Assembly: GCF_934307085.1 (NCBI RefSeq)
Contig: NZ_CAKRCF010000024.1
Coordinates: forward strand, 1 to 45,806
Direction of reading: 5' to 3'
DNA length: 45,806 nucleotides
Origin: an uncultured Anaerobutyricum sp.
GTDB lineage: Bacteria > Bacillota > Clostridia > Lachnospirales > Lachnospiraceae
In this document: piece after piece, positions 37,161-45,806 of the stretch
How positions within the stretch are numbered: position 1 is the first letter of the stretch
Layout: each line of letters begins with the position of its first letter
Made by a program: the position numbers and the translations under genes
The notes under the pieces: generated by a model
Database searches by the model: none
The model's input: the letters and a program-made list of their open reading frames with translations, nothing else
What the model was told of the DNA's origin: nothing

Positions 37161-37679
37161 ATGGACGGAAGTATACAGGTTTATTATGGCAATGGAAGAG
37201 GAAAAACCACAGCGGCTCTCGGACTTGGCATTCGTGCAGCGGGAGTAGGAAAGCAGGTTATCATGGTGCAGTTTCTCAAGAAAAAGCATTCCGATACGCT
37301 TGATTTCCTAAAAAAGCTTGAGCCGGAGCTTCAGATTTTCCGCTTTGAAAAGGCGGCATGTGGGTATTCTGATTTAAGCCCGAAGGAAAAGCAGGAGCAA
37401 ATGCTCAATATTAAGAACGCCCTTGGATATAGCAGAAAGGTTCTTGATACCGGACAGTGTGATTTGCTGATTCTCGATGAAATCTTTGGATTAGTTGATT
37501 ACAATATAATTACCATTGAGGAATTGATGGATTTAATTGCAGTGAAAAAAGATTCCATGGACTTGATACTTACGGGAAGGAATCTCCCCGATGAAGTGAG
37601 GGAGATTGCGGACTGTGTCTATTCAATCCAAAGAGAGAAAGAAAAGACCCCGGAGATATTAGCACAGGGGAATTTCTAG
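37161..37679 (+). CDS. Cob(I)yrinic acid a,c-diamide adenosyltransferase, BtuR/CobO type
   Basis: The 172-residue start at 37161 has GAAAGG at good spacing; 37146 is an in-frame alternative without one. The protein begins MDGSIQVYYGNGRGKTTAAL with the P-loop GNGRGKTT (10-17), and has LLILDEIFGLVDYN and LILTGRNLPDE, the pattern of CobA/BtuR/CobO enzymes that add the adenosyl group to corrinoids. No other cobalamin genes are close, so it may serve salvage. A small GATGTT-GCAA-AACATC hairpin lies just upstream. It sits between hisS and dapA on the same strand. Confidence 0.9.
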   Translation: MDGSIQVYYGNGRGKTTAALGLGIRAAGVGKQVIMVQFLKKKHSDTLDFLKKLEPELQIFRFEKAACGYSDLSPKEKQEQMLNIKNALGYSRKVLDTGQCDLLILDEIFGLVDYNIITIEELMDLIAVKKDSMDLILTGRNLPDEVREIADCVYSIQREKEKTPEILAQGNF

Positions 37680-37715
37680 TAATGCATTCTTAGATTAGAG
37701 AAAGGAAGGATAAGT

Positions 37716-38603
37716 ATGGCTGTTTTTACAGGAGCAGGTGTTGCAATCGCAACTCCATTTGATGAGAATTACAATATTGATTATGAGAGTTTTGGGAAGT
37801 TTATAGATTTCCAGATAGAGAACAAGACAGATGCGATTATCGTTTGTGGAACATCTGGAGAGGCTTCCACATTAAGCCACGAGGAACATATCGCAGCAAT
37901 TCGTTACTGCGTAAACCGTGTGAATAAGAGAGTTCCTGTAATTGCAGGAACAGGTTCTAATTGCACAGATACTGCATCTTACCTCACAAAGCAGGCACAG
38001 AATGCAGGGGCAGACGCAGCGCTTGTAGTAACTCCTTACTACAATAAGGCAACACAGAACGGTCTGATTGCCCATTATACAGATATTGCAAAACATACAG
38101 ATTTACCAATCATTCTTTATAATGTACCAAGCAGAACAGGCTGTAAGTTAGAAGCTGCTACAATTGCAAAATTAGTAAAAGATGTAGATAACATCGTTGG
38201 TGTAAAGGAAGCAACAGGAGACATTGCTTTTGCAACACAGATTATGTATGATACGCAGGGAGATGTTGATATGTACTCCGGTAATGATGACATGATTGTG
38301 CCAATGTTATCTATTGGTGGTAAAGGTGTTATTTCTGTTCTTTCTAACGTAGCGCCAGAAGATACACATAATATCTGTGCAGAATATTTTGCAGGCAACG
38401 TAGAAAAGAGTCGTGAATTACAGATTAAATATCTTGAACTGATTCATTCCCTCTTCTGTGAAGTGAATCCAATCCCTGTAAAGAAGGCATTAGAGCTGAT
38501 GGGATTCTACGGCGGTAACGTAAGACTTCCGCTGACGCAGTTAGAGCCTGCACATACAGAACGTCTGAAAAAGGCTATGATTGATACTGGAATTTTAGCA
38601 TAA
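37716..38603 (+). CDS. dapA: 4-hydroxy-tetrahydrodipicolinate synthase
   Basis: The 295-residue TIM-barrel enzyme condenses pyruvate with aspartate semialdehyde, the first step of the diaminopimelate/lysine branch. Schiff-base lysine K164 (VGVKEATGD), Y135 and R140 (ILYNVPSRTG) and the T46 region (CGTSGEAST) are in place. GGAAGG precedes the ATG. dapB follows after 143 bases, so the two form a lysine/peptidoglycan precursor unit. Confidence 0.96.
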   Translation: MAVFTGAGVAIATPFDENYNIDYESFGKFIDFQIENKTDAIIVCGTSGEASTLSHEEHIAAIRYCVNRVNKRVPVIAGTGSNCTDTASYLTKQAQNAGADAALVVTPYYNKATQNGLIAHYTDIAKHTDLPIILYNVPSRTGCKLEAATIAKLVKDVDNIVGVKEATGDIAFATQIMYDTQGDVDMYSGNDDMIVPMLSIGGKGVISVLSNVAPEDTHNICAEYFAGNVEKSRELQIKYLELIHSLFCEVNPIPVKKALELMGFYGGNVRLPLTQLEPAHTERLKKAMIDTGILA

Positions 38604-38746
38604 ATATAATTTTTTAGAATTATGCTGAATATATCTCACAACTAACCTATTATGAGATGAATAATTAAGTTAGTAAAGTGAGTCCAGACTTTGAATAGTT
38701 ACTTTAGTTTTGATAATTAAAACATATCCGGAGGATTGAACATAAG

Positions 38747-39508
38747 ATGGTTAAAGTACTGATGTACGGATGTAATGGCTATATGGGTCATGTTATCTGT
38801 AATTTAATAAAAGATATGGAAAATGTCACTGTGGCAGCGGGAATTGACCCATGTCCAGGTGATCAGAAGGATTTTCCTGTATTTGCATCCTTAGATGAAT
38901 GTAATGTAGATGTAGACGTTATCATTGACTTCTCTGCCGCAGTAGCAGTAGATGGCGTTCTTGATTATGCAGTAGCAAAGAAGATTCCTTTAGTAGAGTG
39001 TACAACAGGTCTCTCTGAAGAACAGCTTGCACATCTTGAAGAAGCCAGCAAGCAGACAGCAATTCTTCGTTCTGCAAATATGTCACTTGGTGTAAATACA
39101 TTATTAGAGATGGTAAAGACTGCCGCAAGGATTCTTGGCGAAGCAGGCTTTGATATTGATATTGTAGAGAAGCATCATCGCAGAAAGTTAGATGCTCCAT
39201 CAGGAACAGCATTAGCTTTTGCAGATTCTATCAATGAAGCAGCAGATGGCAAGTATAAATATGTATTTGACAGAAGCGAGAGAAGAATGCAGCGCCCACA
39301 GGATGAGATTGGTATTTCTGCCGTTCGTGGTGGAACAATCGTAGGTGAACATGAGATTATCTTCGCAGGAACTGACGAAGTAATCGAGTTTAAGCACACT
39401 GCATATTCCAGAGCTGTATTTGGAAAAGGTGCTGTAGAAGCTGCGGTATATCTGGCAGATAAACCAGCGGGATTATACGATATGAAAGATGTAATTTCCG
39501 CAAAATAA
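38747..39508 (+). CDS. dapB: 4-hydroxy-tetrahydrodipicolinate reductase
   Basis: The 253-residue enzyme reduces the dapA product with NAD(P)H. It shows the nucleotide motif GCNGYMG (8-14), the substrate motif EKHHRRKLDAPSGTAL (141-156) with catalytic H143 and K147, and TTGLSEEQ. It is slightly shorter than the 270-residue E. coli form, as usual in Clostridia. GGAGG precedes the ATG by 12 bases. Hairpin element B2 follows directly. Confidence 0.96.
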   Translation: MVKVLMYGCNGYMGHVICNLIKDMENVTVAAGIDPCPGDQKDFPVFASLDECNVDVDVIIDFSAAVAVDGVLDYAVAKKIPLVECTTGLSEEQLAHLEEASKQTAILRSANMSLGVNTLLEMVKTAARILGEAGFDIDIVEKHHRRKLDAPSGTALAFADSINEAADGKYKYVFDRSERRMQRPQDEIGISAVRGGTIVGEHEIIFAGTDEVIEFKHTAYSRAVFGKGAVEAAVYLADKPAGLYDMKDVISAK

Positions 39509-39536
39509 ATTCTGGTTTGCTGCAGGCAAGGAAGGC

Positions 39537-39664
39537 GAACCCAGGAAGATAAATAAAGCATATTTGTGACTTTAGTCGCTGCAGATTGAATGTTCGCGTG
39601 AAAGCGTTCATATTCAACCTTTGCTTCGAGGGCACAAATATGCTTTATTTATCTTCCTGGGTTC
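39537..39664. ncRNA. Hairpin element family B, copy 2
   Basis: Arms 39537-39568 and 39633-39664 are a perfect 32-bp inverted repeat ending in TTTGTG/CACAAA. The loop carries ACTTTAGTCGC on the left and TTGCTTCGAGG on the right, as in copy 1 (12169-12295), and an inner stem TTGAATGTTCGC (39586-39597) with GCGTTCATATTCAA (39604-39617). It starts 28 bases behind the dapB stop. The flank before it (TGGTTTGCTGCAGGCAAG) recurs at 18369. Confidence 0.7.
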
Positions 39665-39756
39665 TATTTGTTGGCAATAAACATACTCCAGGATTGGCGT
39701 TTAAACCATTTTTATAATAGCATAATTATTTATAGTTGCTACTTCTTTCTGTTAAT

Positions 39757-39783
39757 TAGAGCATTTTTCAAACACATTCTAGA
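39757..39783. repeat. Solo copy of the family C end
   Basis: TAGAGCATTTTTCAAACACA followed by TTCTAGA; the two ends TAGA/TCTA mirror each other. It is a short palindromic form of the family C terminal repeat. The rest of the 39665-40135 gap holds only the pyc promoter. Confidence 0.4.
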
Positions 39784-39968
39784 AATGTTTATGGATGTAT
39801 TTTCAGAAAAGGAAGATATTTTATAGTATAAATACTAAAGAAGACTAAAAAAATCTATAAGGAGAATGGCAACTCGGAATTTTTTACTAAATTTGGGCTT
39901 TTACTGGTTGTCTTTTCACAAAGTAGAAGTCCTTTTTTGTAAAGTAATTGGATTTTTTTGCTGTGCCA

Positions 39969-39997
39969 TTGACAGAAATGAAAGTATATAATATACT
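39969..39997 (+). promoter_or_regulatory. Promoter of pyc
   Basis: TTGACA (39969-39974) and TATACT (39992-39997) with a 17-base spacer, about 140 bases before the pyc start codon. Confidence 0.7.
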
Positions 39998-40135
39998 CTA
40001 ACGCAAAAGTTTTAATTTCAAAAACAAGATAAATAATTACATTTGAAATTAAAAAATGTATATGAAGTGAAACATATATCGCAGAGAAAAAGAACTGTAA
40101 GTGAAAACTTGTATAAAAACAGGAGGGTTAGGGTT

Positions 40136-43100
40136 ATGTCAGGAAAGGTAAACGTAAAAAAGTTTAGAAAAGTTCTTGTTGCAAATCGTGGGGAGATTGC
40201 GATTCGTATTTTCAGAGCGTTAAGTGAACTTGGAATTACAACAGTGAGTGTTTATTCTAAAGAAGATCGCTATGCGATGTTTCGTTCTAAAGCAGATGAG
40301 TCTTATCCGTTAAATCCACAGAAAGGTCCAATTGATGCATATTTAGATATTGATACAATTATTAAGATTGCACTTGCTACAGGCGTAGATGCGATTCATC
40401 CGGGATATGGATTTCTTTCGGAAAATCCAGACTTTGCAGATGCTTGTGATAAAAATGGAATCGTATTTATTGGACCGGGCAGCAATATTATGAATGCGAT
40501 GGGAGATAAGATTTCTTCTAAAAAGATTGCTATTGAAGCAAATGTTCCGATTATTCCGGGTGTGGATTATGCGATTAAGGAAGTAGATGAAGCGAAAAAA
40601 ATTGCAGCGCAGGTTGGTTATCCAGTTATGCTTAAAGCGAGCAACGGCGGTGGCGGCCGTGGTATGCGAATTGTAAATAGAGAAGAAGATTTGGAAAAAG
40701 AATTTAATGAGGCGAAGAATGAATCAAAGAAGGCTTTTGGCGATGATATGATCTTCATTGAAAAGTATTTAAGAGGGCCAAAGCATATTGAAGTACAGAT
40801 TATCGGAGATAATTATGGAAATGTGGTACATCTTTATGACAGAGATTGTTCTGTGCAGAGAAGACATCAGAAGGTGGTAGAGTATGCACCGGCATTTTCT
40901 ATTCCAGCATTCGTGCGTCAGGAAATCTTTGATGCATCAATTCGCTTGGCGAAGACGGTAGGGTATCGAAATGCAGGCACGTTAGAATTCTTAGTGGATG
41001 CAGATAATCATCCATATTTTATTGAAATGAATCCAAGAATTCAGGTAGAACATACGGTAAGTGAGATGATTACAGATATCGATATCGTACAGACACAGAT
41101 TCTTATCGCAGAAGGGTACCCGTTGGATTCTGAAGAAATAGCGATTCCATCACAGGAAAGTGTAACCTGTACCGGTTATTCGATTCAGACTCGTGTTACA
41201 ACGGAAGACCCGGCCAATAATTTCCTTCCGGATACGGGAGAGATTACGGTGTATCGTTCTGGTTCTGGAAATGGTATTCGTCTTGACGGGGGCAATGCAT
41301 ATACGGGAGCGGTGATTTCTCCCTATTATGACAGTCTTCTTGTAAAAGCAATTTCTCATGACAGAACATTTCACGGGGCAGTAAGAAAGTCCATTCGTGC
41401 ATTGCAGGAAATGCGTATTCGAGGAGTAAAAACCAATATTCCATTTCTTGTAAATGTACTGAACCATCCAATATTTCAGAGTGGTAACTGTTATACAACC
41501 TTTATTGAGGAAACACCGGAACTTTTTGAACTTACAAAAAGCCAGAACCGGGCCAATAAGATTATCGAGTTTATTGGAGACCGCATTGTAAATTCTAATA
41601 ATGGAGACAAGCCATTTTACGAAAACAGAGTTCTTCCAAAGCTTGATAAAAGTAAACCGATCTATGGGGCGAGAGATGAATTCTTAAAATTGGGCGCCGA
41701 AGGATTTATGCAAAAGATTTTAAAAGAAGATAAGTTGTATGTAACAGACACAACGATGCGAGATGCGCAGCAGTCCCTGATGGCAACGAGAATGCGAAGC
41801 AAGGATTTATGTGGTGCTGCTTATGCAACAAATGCGTTTATGCAAAATGCATTTTCTGTGGAAGCCTGGGGCGGAGCTACTTATGATACAGCCTATCGTT
41901 TCTTAAAAGAATCTCCGTGGAAACGTCTGGAATTGTTAAGAGAGAGAATGCCAAATACTCTGATTCAGATGCTTCTTCGAGCTTCTAACGCTGTAGGATA
42001 CAGCAACTATCCAGATAATGTTGTAAAAGAATTTATTCGTATTTCTGCGGATCATGGAGTGGATGTGTTCCGTATTTTTGACAGTTTAAACTGGGTGGAA
42101 AATATGAAGATGCCAATAGAAGAAGCACTGAAAACAGGAAAAATTGTTGAGGGAACTATTTGTTATACAGGAGATGTCAGCAATCCAAATGAGACAAAAT
42201 ATACACTTGATTATTATGTGAAAATGGCTCTGGAATTAGAAAAACTCGGCTGCCATTCCATTGCAATCAAAGATATGGCAGCGCTTTTGAAACCGCGTGC
42301 GGCAAAAGAACTTGTAAGTGCACTGAAAAAAGAACTTCATGTGCCATTACATTTACATACACACGATTCGACTGGTAATGGAGTCAGTACAGTTCTTATG
42401 GCAGCAGAAGCGGGAGTAGATATAGTTGACTTAGCGATTGAATCTATGTCATCGATGACAAGCCAGCCATCTATGAATGCGGTGACTGAAGCGCTTCGTG
42501 GAACAAAAAGAGATACCGGACTTGACTTTGAAGAATTATCAGAACTTAGCAGATATTATAATCGGATTAGAAGTGTGTATGCACCATTTGAAAGTGATAT
42601 GAAGTCTCCGAATACTGAGATTTATAAATATGAGATTCCGGGTGGACAATATTCTAATCTTCTTGCCCAGGTTACAGAAATGGGCTCGCCGGAAGAATTT
42701 GAGGCAATCAAAGGGCTTTATAAAGAAGCAAATGATTTGCTTGGTAATATTGTAAAAGTAACTCCTACTTCAAAGGCAGTAGGTGATCTTGCAATTTTCA
42801 TGTATAAAAATAATCTGAATAAGGATAATATTTTAACTGCCGGAGCTAGACTGTCTTATCCGGATTCCGTTGTTTCTTATTTCCAGGGAATGATGGGGCA
42901 GCCGTATGGTGGATTTCCAAAAGAATTACAGAAAATTGTGTTAAAAGATATTGAGCCACTTACGGAACGACCTGGTAAGTTGCTTCCGCCAGAAGATTTA
43001 GAAGGTATAAAAAAATATCTCATGGAAAAATACCATTATGAGGATAAGTCAGAAAAAGTTATGGCACAAAAAGCAATCAGCTATGCCTTATATCCGAAGG

Positions 43101-43603
43101 TATATGAGGATTATTGTGAACATTTCGAGATGTATAATGATGTAACAAGACTAGAAAGCCATGTATATTTTTATGGTCTGCGAAAAGGAGAAGAAACATA
43201 CCTTAAAATCGGAGAGGGAAAAGAATTGTTGATTAAATATTTGGAACAGAGTGAGCCGGATGAAAATGGAGTTCGTACCTTAAGTTTTCAGGTAAATGGT
43301 TCTATCCGTACTGTAAAGATTCAGGATCGTAACCTTGAAATCAAAACAGACCGTCGCTTAAAGGCGGATAAGAATAATCCACAGCATCTTGGTTCCTCTA
43401 TTCCAGGAACGGTAGATAAAGTTCTTGTCAAGGAAGGAGATGTGGTAACAAAGAATATGCCGCTTATGACGATTGAGGCAATGAAGATGGAAACAACAGT
43501 AGTTTCCACAGTGAATGGAACGGTAGATAAAATTTATGTGGAAGCGAGAGACAGTGTGCATCAGGATGATTTATTAGTATCCTTTCATATTGTTGATAAG
43601 TGA
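40136..43603 (+). CDS. pyc: Pyruvate carboxylase
   Basis: The start at 40136 has AGGAGGG upstream and gives 1155 residues, the normal length; the frame is open further upstream without a site. Domains in order: biotin carboxylase (about 1-455; VLVANRGEIAIRIF, NGGGGRGM, FIEMNPRIQVEHTV), carboxyltransferase (about 535-805; DTTMRDAQQSL, LHLHTHDSTGNG, AIKDMAALL) and a C-terminal biotinyl domain with the biotinylated K1117 in EAMKM. It converts pyruvate, bicarbonate and ATP to oxaloacetate, so it is anaplerotic and feeds aspartate and reductive C4 routes. It is transcribed alone and closed by a strong terminator. Confidence 0.97.
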   Translation: MSGKVNVKKFRKVLVANRGEIAIRIFRALSELGITTVSVYSKEDRYAMFRSKADESYPLNPQKGPIDAYLDIDTIIKIALATGVDAIHPGYGFLSENPDFADACDKNGIVFIGPGSNIMNAMGDKISSKKIAIEANVPIIPGVDYAIKEVDEAKKIAAQVGYPVMLKASNGGGGRGMRIVNREEDLEKEFNEAKNESKKAFGDDMIFIEKYLRGPKHIEVQIIGDNYGNVVHLYDRDCSVQRRHQKVVEYAPAFSIPAFVRQEIFDASIRLAKTVGYRNAGTLEFLVDADNHPYFIEMNPRIQVEHTVSEMITDIDIVQTQILIAEGYPLDSEEIAIPSQESVTCTGYSIQTRVTTEDPANNFLPDTGEITVYRSGSGNGIRLDGGNAYTGAVISPYYDSLLVKAISHDRTFHGAVRKSIRALQEMRIRGVKTNIPFLVNVLNHPIFQSGNCYTTFIEETPELFELTKSQNRANKIIEFIGDRIVNSNNGDKPFYENRVLPKLDKSKPIYGARDEFLKLGAEGFMQKILKEDKLYVTDTTMRDAQQSLMATRMRSKDLCGAAYATNAFMQNAFSVEAWGGATYDTAYRFLKESPWKRLELLRERMPNTLIQMLLRASNAVGYSNYPDNVVKEFIRISADHGVDVFRIFDSLNWVENMKMPIEEALKTGKIVEGTICYTGDVSNPNETKYTLDYYVKMALELEKLGCHSIAIKDMAALLKPRAAKELVSALKKELHVPLHLHTHDSTGNGVSTVLMAAEAGVDIVDLAIESMSSMTSQPSMNAVTEALRGTKRDTGLDFEELSELSRYYNRIRSVYAPFESDMKSPNTEIYKYEIPGGQYSNLLAQVTEMGSPEEFEAIKGLYKEANDLLGNIVKVTPTSKAVGDLAIFMYKNNLNKDNILTAGARLSYPDSVVSYFQGMMGQPYGGFPKELQKIVLKDIEPLTERPGKLLPPEDLEGIKKYLMEKYHYEDKSEKVMAQKAISYALYPKVYEDYCEHFEMYNDVTRLESHVYFYGLRKGEETYLKIGEGKELLIKYLEQSEPDENGVRTLSFQVNGSIRTVKIQDRNLEIKTDRRLKADKNNPQHLGSSIPGTVDKVLVKEGDVVTKNMPLMTIEAMKMETTVVSTVNGTVDKIYVEARDSVHQDDLLVSFHIVDK

Positions 43604-43712
43604 TTTGAGATAAAAGTTAGATACTATAAATGAGTGAATGTTGTAAATGTTGTTTTGGTCACTTTCATTAAATCCTTCTGCTGTAAGAGAAGATGTGTTG
43701 TTGGGAATGGAT

Positions 43713-43748
43713 AACCCCAATAGTAGAGAACTGCTATTGGGGTTGTTT
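43713..43748 (+). terminator. Intrinsic terminator of pyc
   Basis: AACCCCAATAG pairs with CTATTGGGGTT over 11 bp and is followed by GTTTG. It lies in the convergent gap between pyc and the S8 peptidase gene. Confidence 0.8.
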
Positions 43749-43770
43749 GATATATGATTCAAAGAGAATT

Positions 43771-45735
43771 CTATTTTAAGCATAATGCTCCCCATCCTGC
43801 TTTTTTATTTGGATATTCGGAAAAAGCAGGTAGAGGTCTTGCACTTTTCCAGAGATACGCTTTTGTTTTTTCACCATAGAGAAAAGGGTCGTTACCATTT
43901 ACAATGCCATGTTGCATCAAAAGTGCCGCAGCTCCGGTAACAAAAGGAGCAGCCATAGAGGTACCAGTCCGTATAGTGTACCCGCCACCAGGAGCAGTGC
44001 TTAAAATATTAACTGCCGGGGCGCAAAGGTCGGGCTTTGTATGCCTATTATTAGAAAATCCCTGCCCGGAAAATGAAGCAAATACATCAAGGTTGCTATC
44101 GTAGCCGCTAACGCTGATAACAGAAGAAGCAGTAGAAGGAATTGTAAATGTCATATCGGAAGAAGGGGAGAGAAAACCGGTAGCAGAATTTGTAGCTTCT
44201 TTTGATGGCAGCCAAAATTGTAAGCGTCCATCAACAATTTTGCCAGTTGGAGTGGATGCAATGTGTAATGCCCAAGTGCCGGAAGTGATAAAAGTAGTAT
44301 TTGAGCTAAAGGAAAGAAAATACTGTCGAAATGGCTGATAAGGTGTTGGATTGTTGATCGTAAGATAAATAGTTGTGTCAGCAATCATATAGGCGTAGAT
44401 GCCAGGAAGGGCAGGAAAGACAAAACTTTCAAAACCGGAAGGGGCAAAAAGTTCATAGGAAAAATCATCTGCGAAAGCCTGCCATATTTCAAGGTAAAGA
44501 CTTCGCTCACCCGGAGCTATGGTAAAATCTATAGATTTATCATAAGTGTTTTGATTTGAAATTGTGTTTAAGGAAGCGTGCCTTCTGGTAAGACCTTCAT
44601 TTCCTGTAGCAGCACAAATAACATTTTTCCCATAAAGAGAAACTTGCTCCATAAAAAGTTCTAAAAGGCTACTCCCAGTATGCGAACCATCATTAGAACC
44701 ATAACTGATATTGATACTTAAAGGCAAAGAACGCGAATTAGCAAAACGAACCGCAAAATCAACCGCCATCATAAGATTCGCATAATCCGAATAAACGGAA
44801 GCGGTCTCGTTTTTTAACTTTACAACAATTAAAGAACTTTCGGGTGCAACTCCCTGATTATTTCCATTGCTGGCCCGCCCATTTCCCGAGCAAATACCTG
44901 CAATATGAGTGCCATGTCCGGAAATGTCTTCGGAAGGCGATAGTAGCTCGGTAGCAGGGGCAGTTACAGAAAAAGTAGAAGAGTCAGAAGGAACAGAACT
45001 AGATTTCGGCATAAGTAATCGGTTTAAATCTTCTTCTGAAAAAATAACACCTAAATTATAAGGGTTATCTATAGCGAAGCTATGCTTGAAAATATTATTC
45101 TTTCTGGTGTTAGTTCTATTGTCTGTTGCTATATAATTGTTTTGACTGTTTGTTGTACTAATGTATTGGAAGTTATCACTATTAGAACTATTGCTATTAG
45201 TATTTTCTTTATTAAAAGAAGCAAAAGGCAAACTCTGATCCCAATAAGCCAAAATCCTCGTACTTCCATCCATATTTCGAAAATCAGGATGCCTGTAATC
45301 TACCCCTGAATCAAGAACAGCAATCGCTGTCCCTTTGCCAGTAAGTGTTGTAGCATTTACATTTCTTCCAGTCACAATATTATAATCAGGAAAACACGAA
45401 GCATCAATTCCTGTAAGCGCATTTTCATAAAGCGGACGAGAAAGTTCCACATAAAGAACTTGAGGAAAAGTCAAAAAAGAAGGAATATCCTTCTCTTTAA
45501 TAAAAAGAATTGCAAAATTACCAAGCAAAGGAATAAAAGAAAAAGAAATCATTTCCTTAATTTCCTCAAGAGAACCATTATAAAATAAAATCAACTTCCA
45601 CATATCCGTACTTGGAGAAAAACCAGAACGCAGCAGAGAACTTTCCATCCGCTTGGTATTATCCAAAGAAAGCGAGAGTGCAAGCTCAGGATTTAGCTTC
45701 TGGTTTATTTGTTCAATTTCTGTAATAGAAAGCAT
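43771..45735 (-). CDS. S8 family serine peptidase (subtilase), CspB-like
   Basis: The 654-residue subtilase has an intact catalytic triad: D142 (AVLDSGVDYRHPDF), H274 (SGHGTHIAG) and S593 (GTSMAAPFVTG), with the oxyanion region AATGNEG between. An N-terminal stretch of about 120 residues may be a prodomain. Between D and H lies a Ser/Asn/Thr-rich insert (about 172-212). A long beta-rich insert (about 400-545) interrupts the catalytic core, as in Csp/cell-envelope subtilases of Clostridia. No signal peptide is seen, as with the spore germination protease CspB, but sporulation genes are not adjacent, so a germination role is only suggested. The ribosome binding site (AGGTAG) is weak. Confidence 0.9.
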   Translation of the reverse strand: MLSITEIEQINQKLNPELALSLSLDNTKRMESSLLRSGFSPSTDMWKLILFYNGSLEEIKEMISFSFIPLLGNFAILFIKEKDIPSFLTFPQVLYVELSRPLYENALTGIDASCFPDYNIVTGRNVNATTLTGKGTAIAVLDSGVDYRHPDFRNMDGSTRILAYWDQSLPFASFNKENTNSNSSNSDNFQYISTTNSQNNYIATDNRTNTRKNNIFKHSFAIDNPYNLGVIFSEEDLNRLLMPKSSSVPSDSSTFSVTAPATELLSPSEDISGHGTHIAGICSGNGRASNGNNQGVAPESSLIVVKLKNETASVYSDYANLMMAVDFAVRFANSRSLPLSINISYGSNDGSHTGSSLLELFMEQVSLYGKNVICAATGNEGLTRRHASLNTISNQNTYDKSIDFTIAPGERSLYLEIWQAFADDFSYELFAPSGFESFVFPALPGIYAYMIADTTIYLTINNPTPYQPFRQYFLSFSSNTTFITSGTWALHIASTPTGKIVDGRLQFWLPSKEATNSATGFLSPSSDMTFTIPSTASSVISVSGYDSNLDVFASFSGQGFSNNRHTKPDLCAPAVNILSTAPGGGYTIRTGTSMAAPFVTGAAALLMQHGIVNGNDPFLYGEKTKAYLWKSARPLPAFSEYPNKKAGWGALCLK

Positions 45736-45788
45736 AACGTCACTACCTACTCTGCTTCAAATTTCTCAAAACAAATATATTCGCTGAG

Positions 45789-45806
45789 TTACTATTTAAT
45801 TCATTA
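45789..45806. repeat. Repeat arm at the window edge
   Basis: TTACTATTTAATTCAT is identical to the left arm and preceding bases of the element at 15208-15304 (16 bases shared). It is probably the start of a second copy that continues beyond the window. Confidence 0.35.

Noticed and set aside
37100..37303. 67-codon frame overlapping the adenosyltransferase gene
   Set aside because: It is an out-of-frame shadow; the P-loop protein in the other frame has the ribosome binding site and the conserved motifs.
39866..39990. 41-codon frame starting MATRNFLLNLG before the pyc promoter
   Set aside because: GGAG lies only about one base from the ATG, the composition is not protein-like, and the frame overlaps the pyc -35 region.

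Overview
The window looks like chromosomal DNA of a low-GC Gram-positive anaerobe, most likely a member of the Lachnospiraceae (Clostridia). This is inferred from AT-rich spacers, strong GGAGG ribosome binding sites, TTGACA/TATAAT-type promoters, a T-box leader, a CspB-like subtilase, class II GalT, a DUF975 protein, and the mix of lactate, galactose and anaplerotic genes. No insertion sequence, prophage, CRISPR array, rRNA or tRNA was found.

Layout. 1-4.8 kb: a hypothetical gene with paired dyads in its promoter region, a MarR regulator with a MATE exporter, a structured non-coding segment, then a macro-domain/HTH protein and a von Willebrand A protein. 5.1-10.1 kb: a potassium uptake cluster, ktrB-ktrA, a small membrane protein, and a KdpD/KdpE-like two-component system. 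10.1-13.2 kb: a short-chain dehydrogenase, a histidine phosphatase and a secreted protein. 13.5-18.4 kb: pgi, then an aquaglyceroporin, larA (lactate racemase) and a divergent Crp/Fnr regulator, which together resemble the lactate racemase locus. 18.9-20.3 kb: a BASS transporter under a T-box whose specifier reads best as UGC (Cys). 20.3-26.1 kb: a LacI regulator divergent from galK-galT, followed by a deletion scar that joins the start of a lacI gene to the end of a beta-glucosidase gene. 26.1-32.6 kb: a BMP-domain protein with a phosphoesterase, an ldh-like dehydrogenase with a malate-type specificity residue, a DUF975 protein, a 56-residue HTH gene and a YigZ protein. 32.7-39.5 kb: typA, a double OB-fold protein, then hisS, a corrinoid adenosyltransferase gene, dapA and dapB. 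40.1-45.7 kb: pyruvate carboxylase, then an S8 peptidase on the opposite strand.

Metabolic picture: lactate can enter through the aquaglyceroporin and be racemised; the ldh-like enzyme and pyruvate carboxylase work around pyruvate and oxaloacetate; dapA/dapB draw on pyruvate and aspartate; galK/galT feed galactose into glycolysis, where pgi acts.

Main discovery candidate: a set of long hairpin elements just behind stop codons. At least two families (A: 13.3, 18.7 and 25.7 kb; B: 12.2 and 39.6 kb, with a likely relative at 21.1 kb) have outer stems of about 23-32 bp that share little sequence between copies yet stay nearly perfectly paired. These enclose a conserved asymmetric internal loop and, in family A, a second stem that also covaries. 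Conserved loops between covarying helices suggest a structured RNA, perhaps a bidirectional 3'-end or terminator element, rather than a simple DNA repeat.
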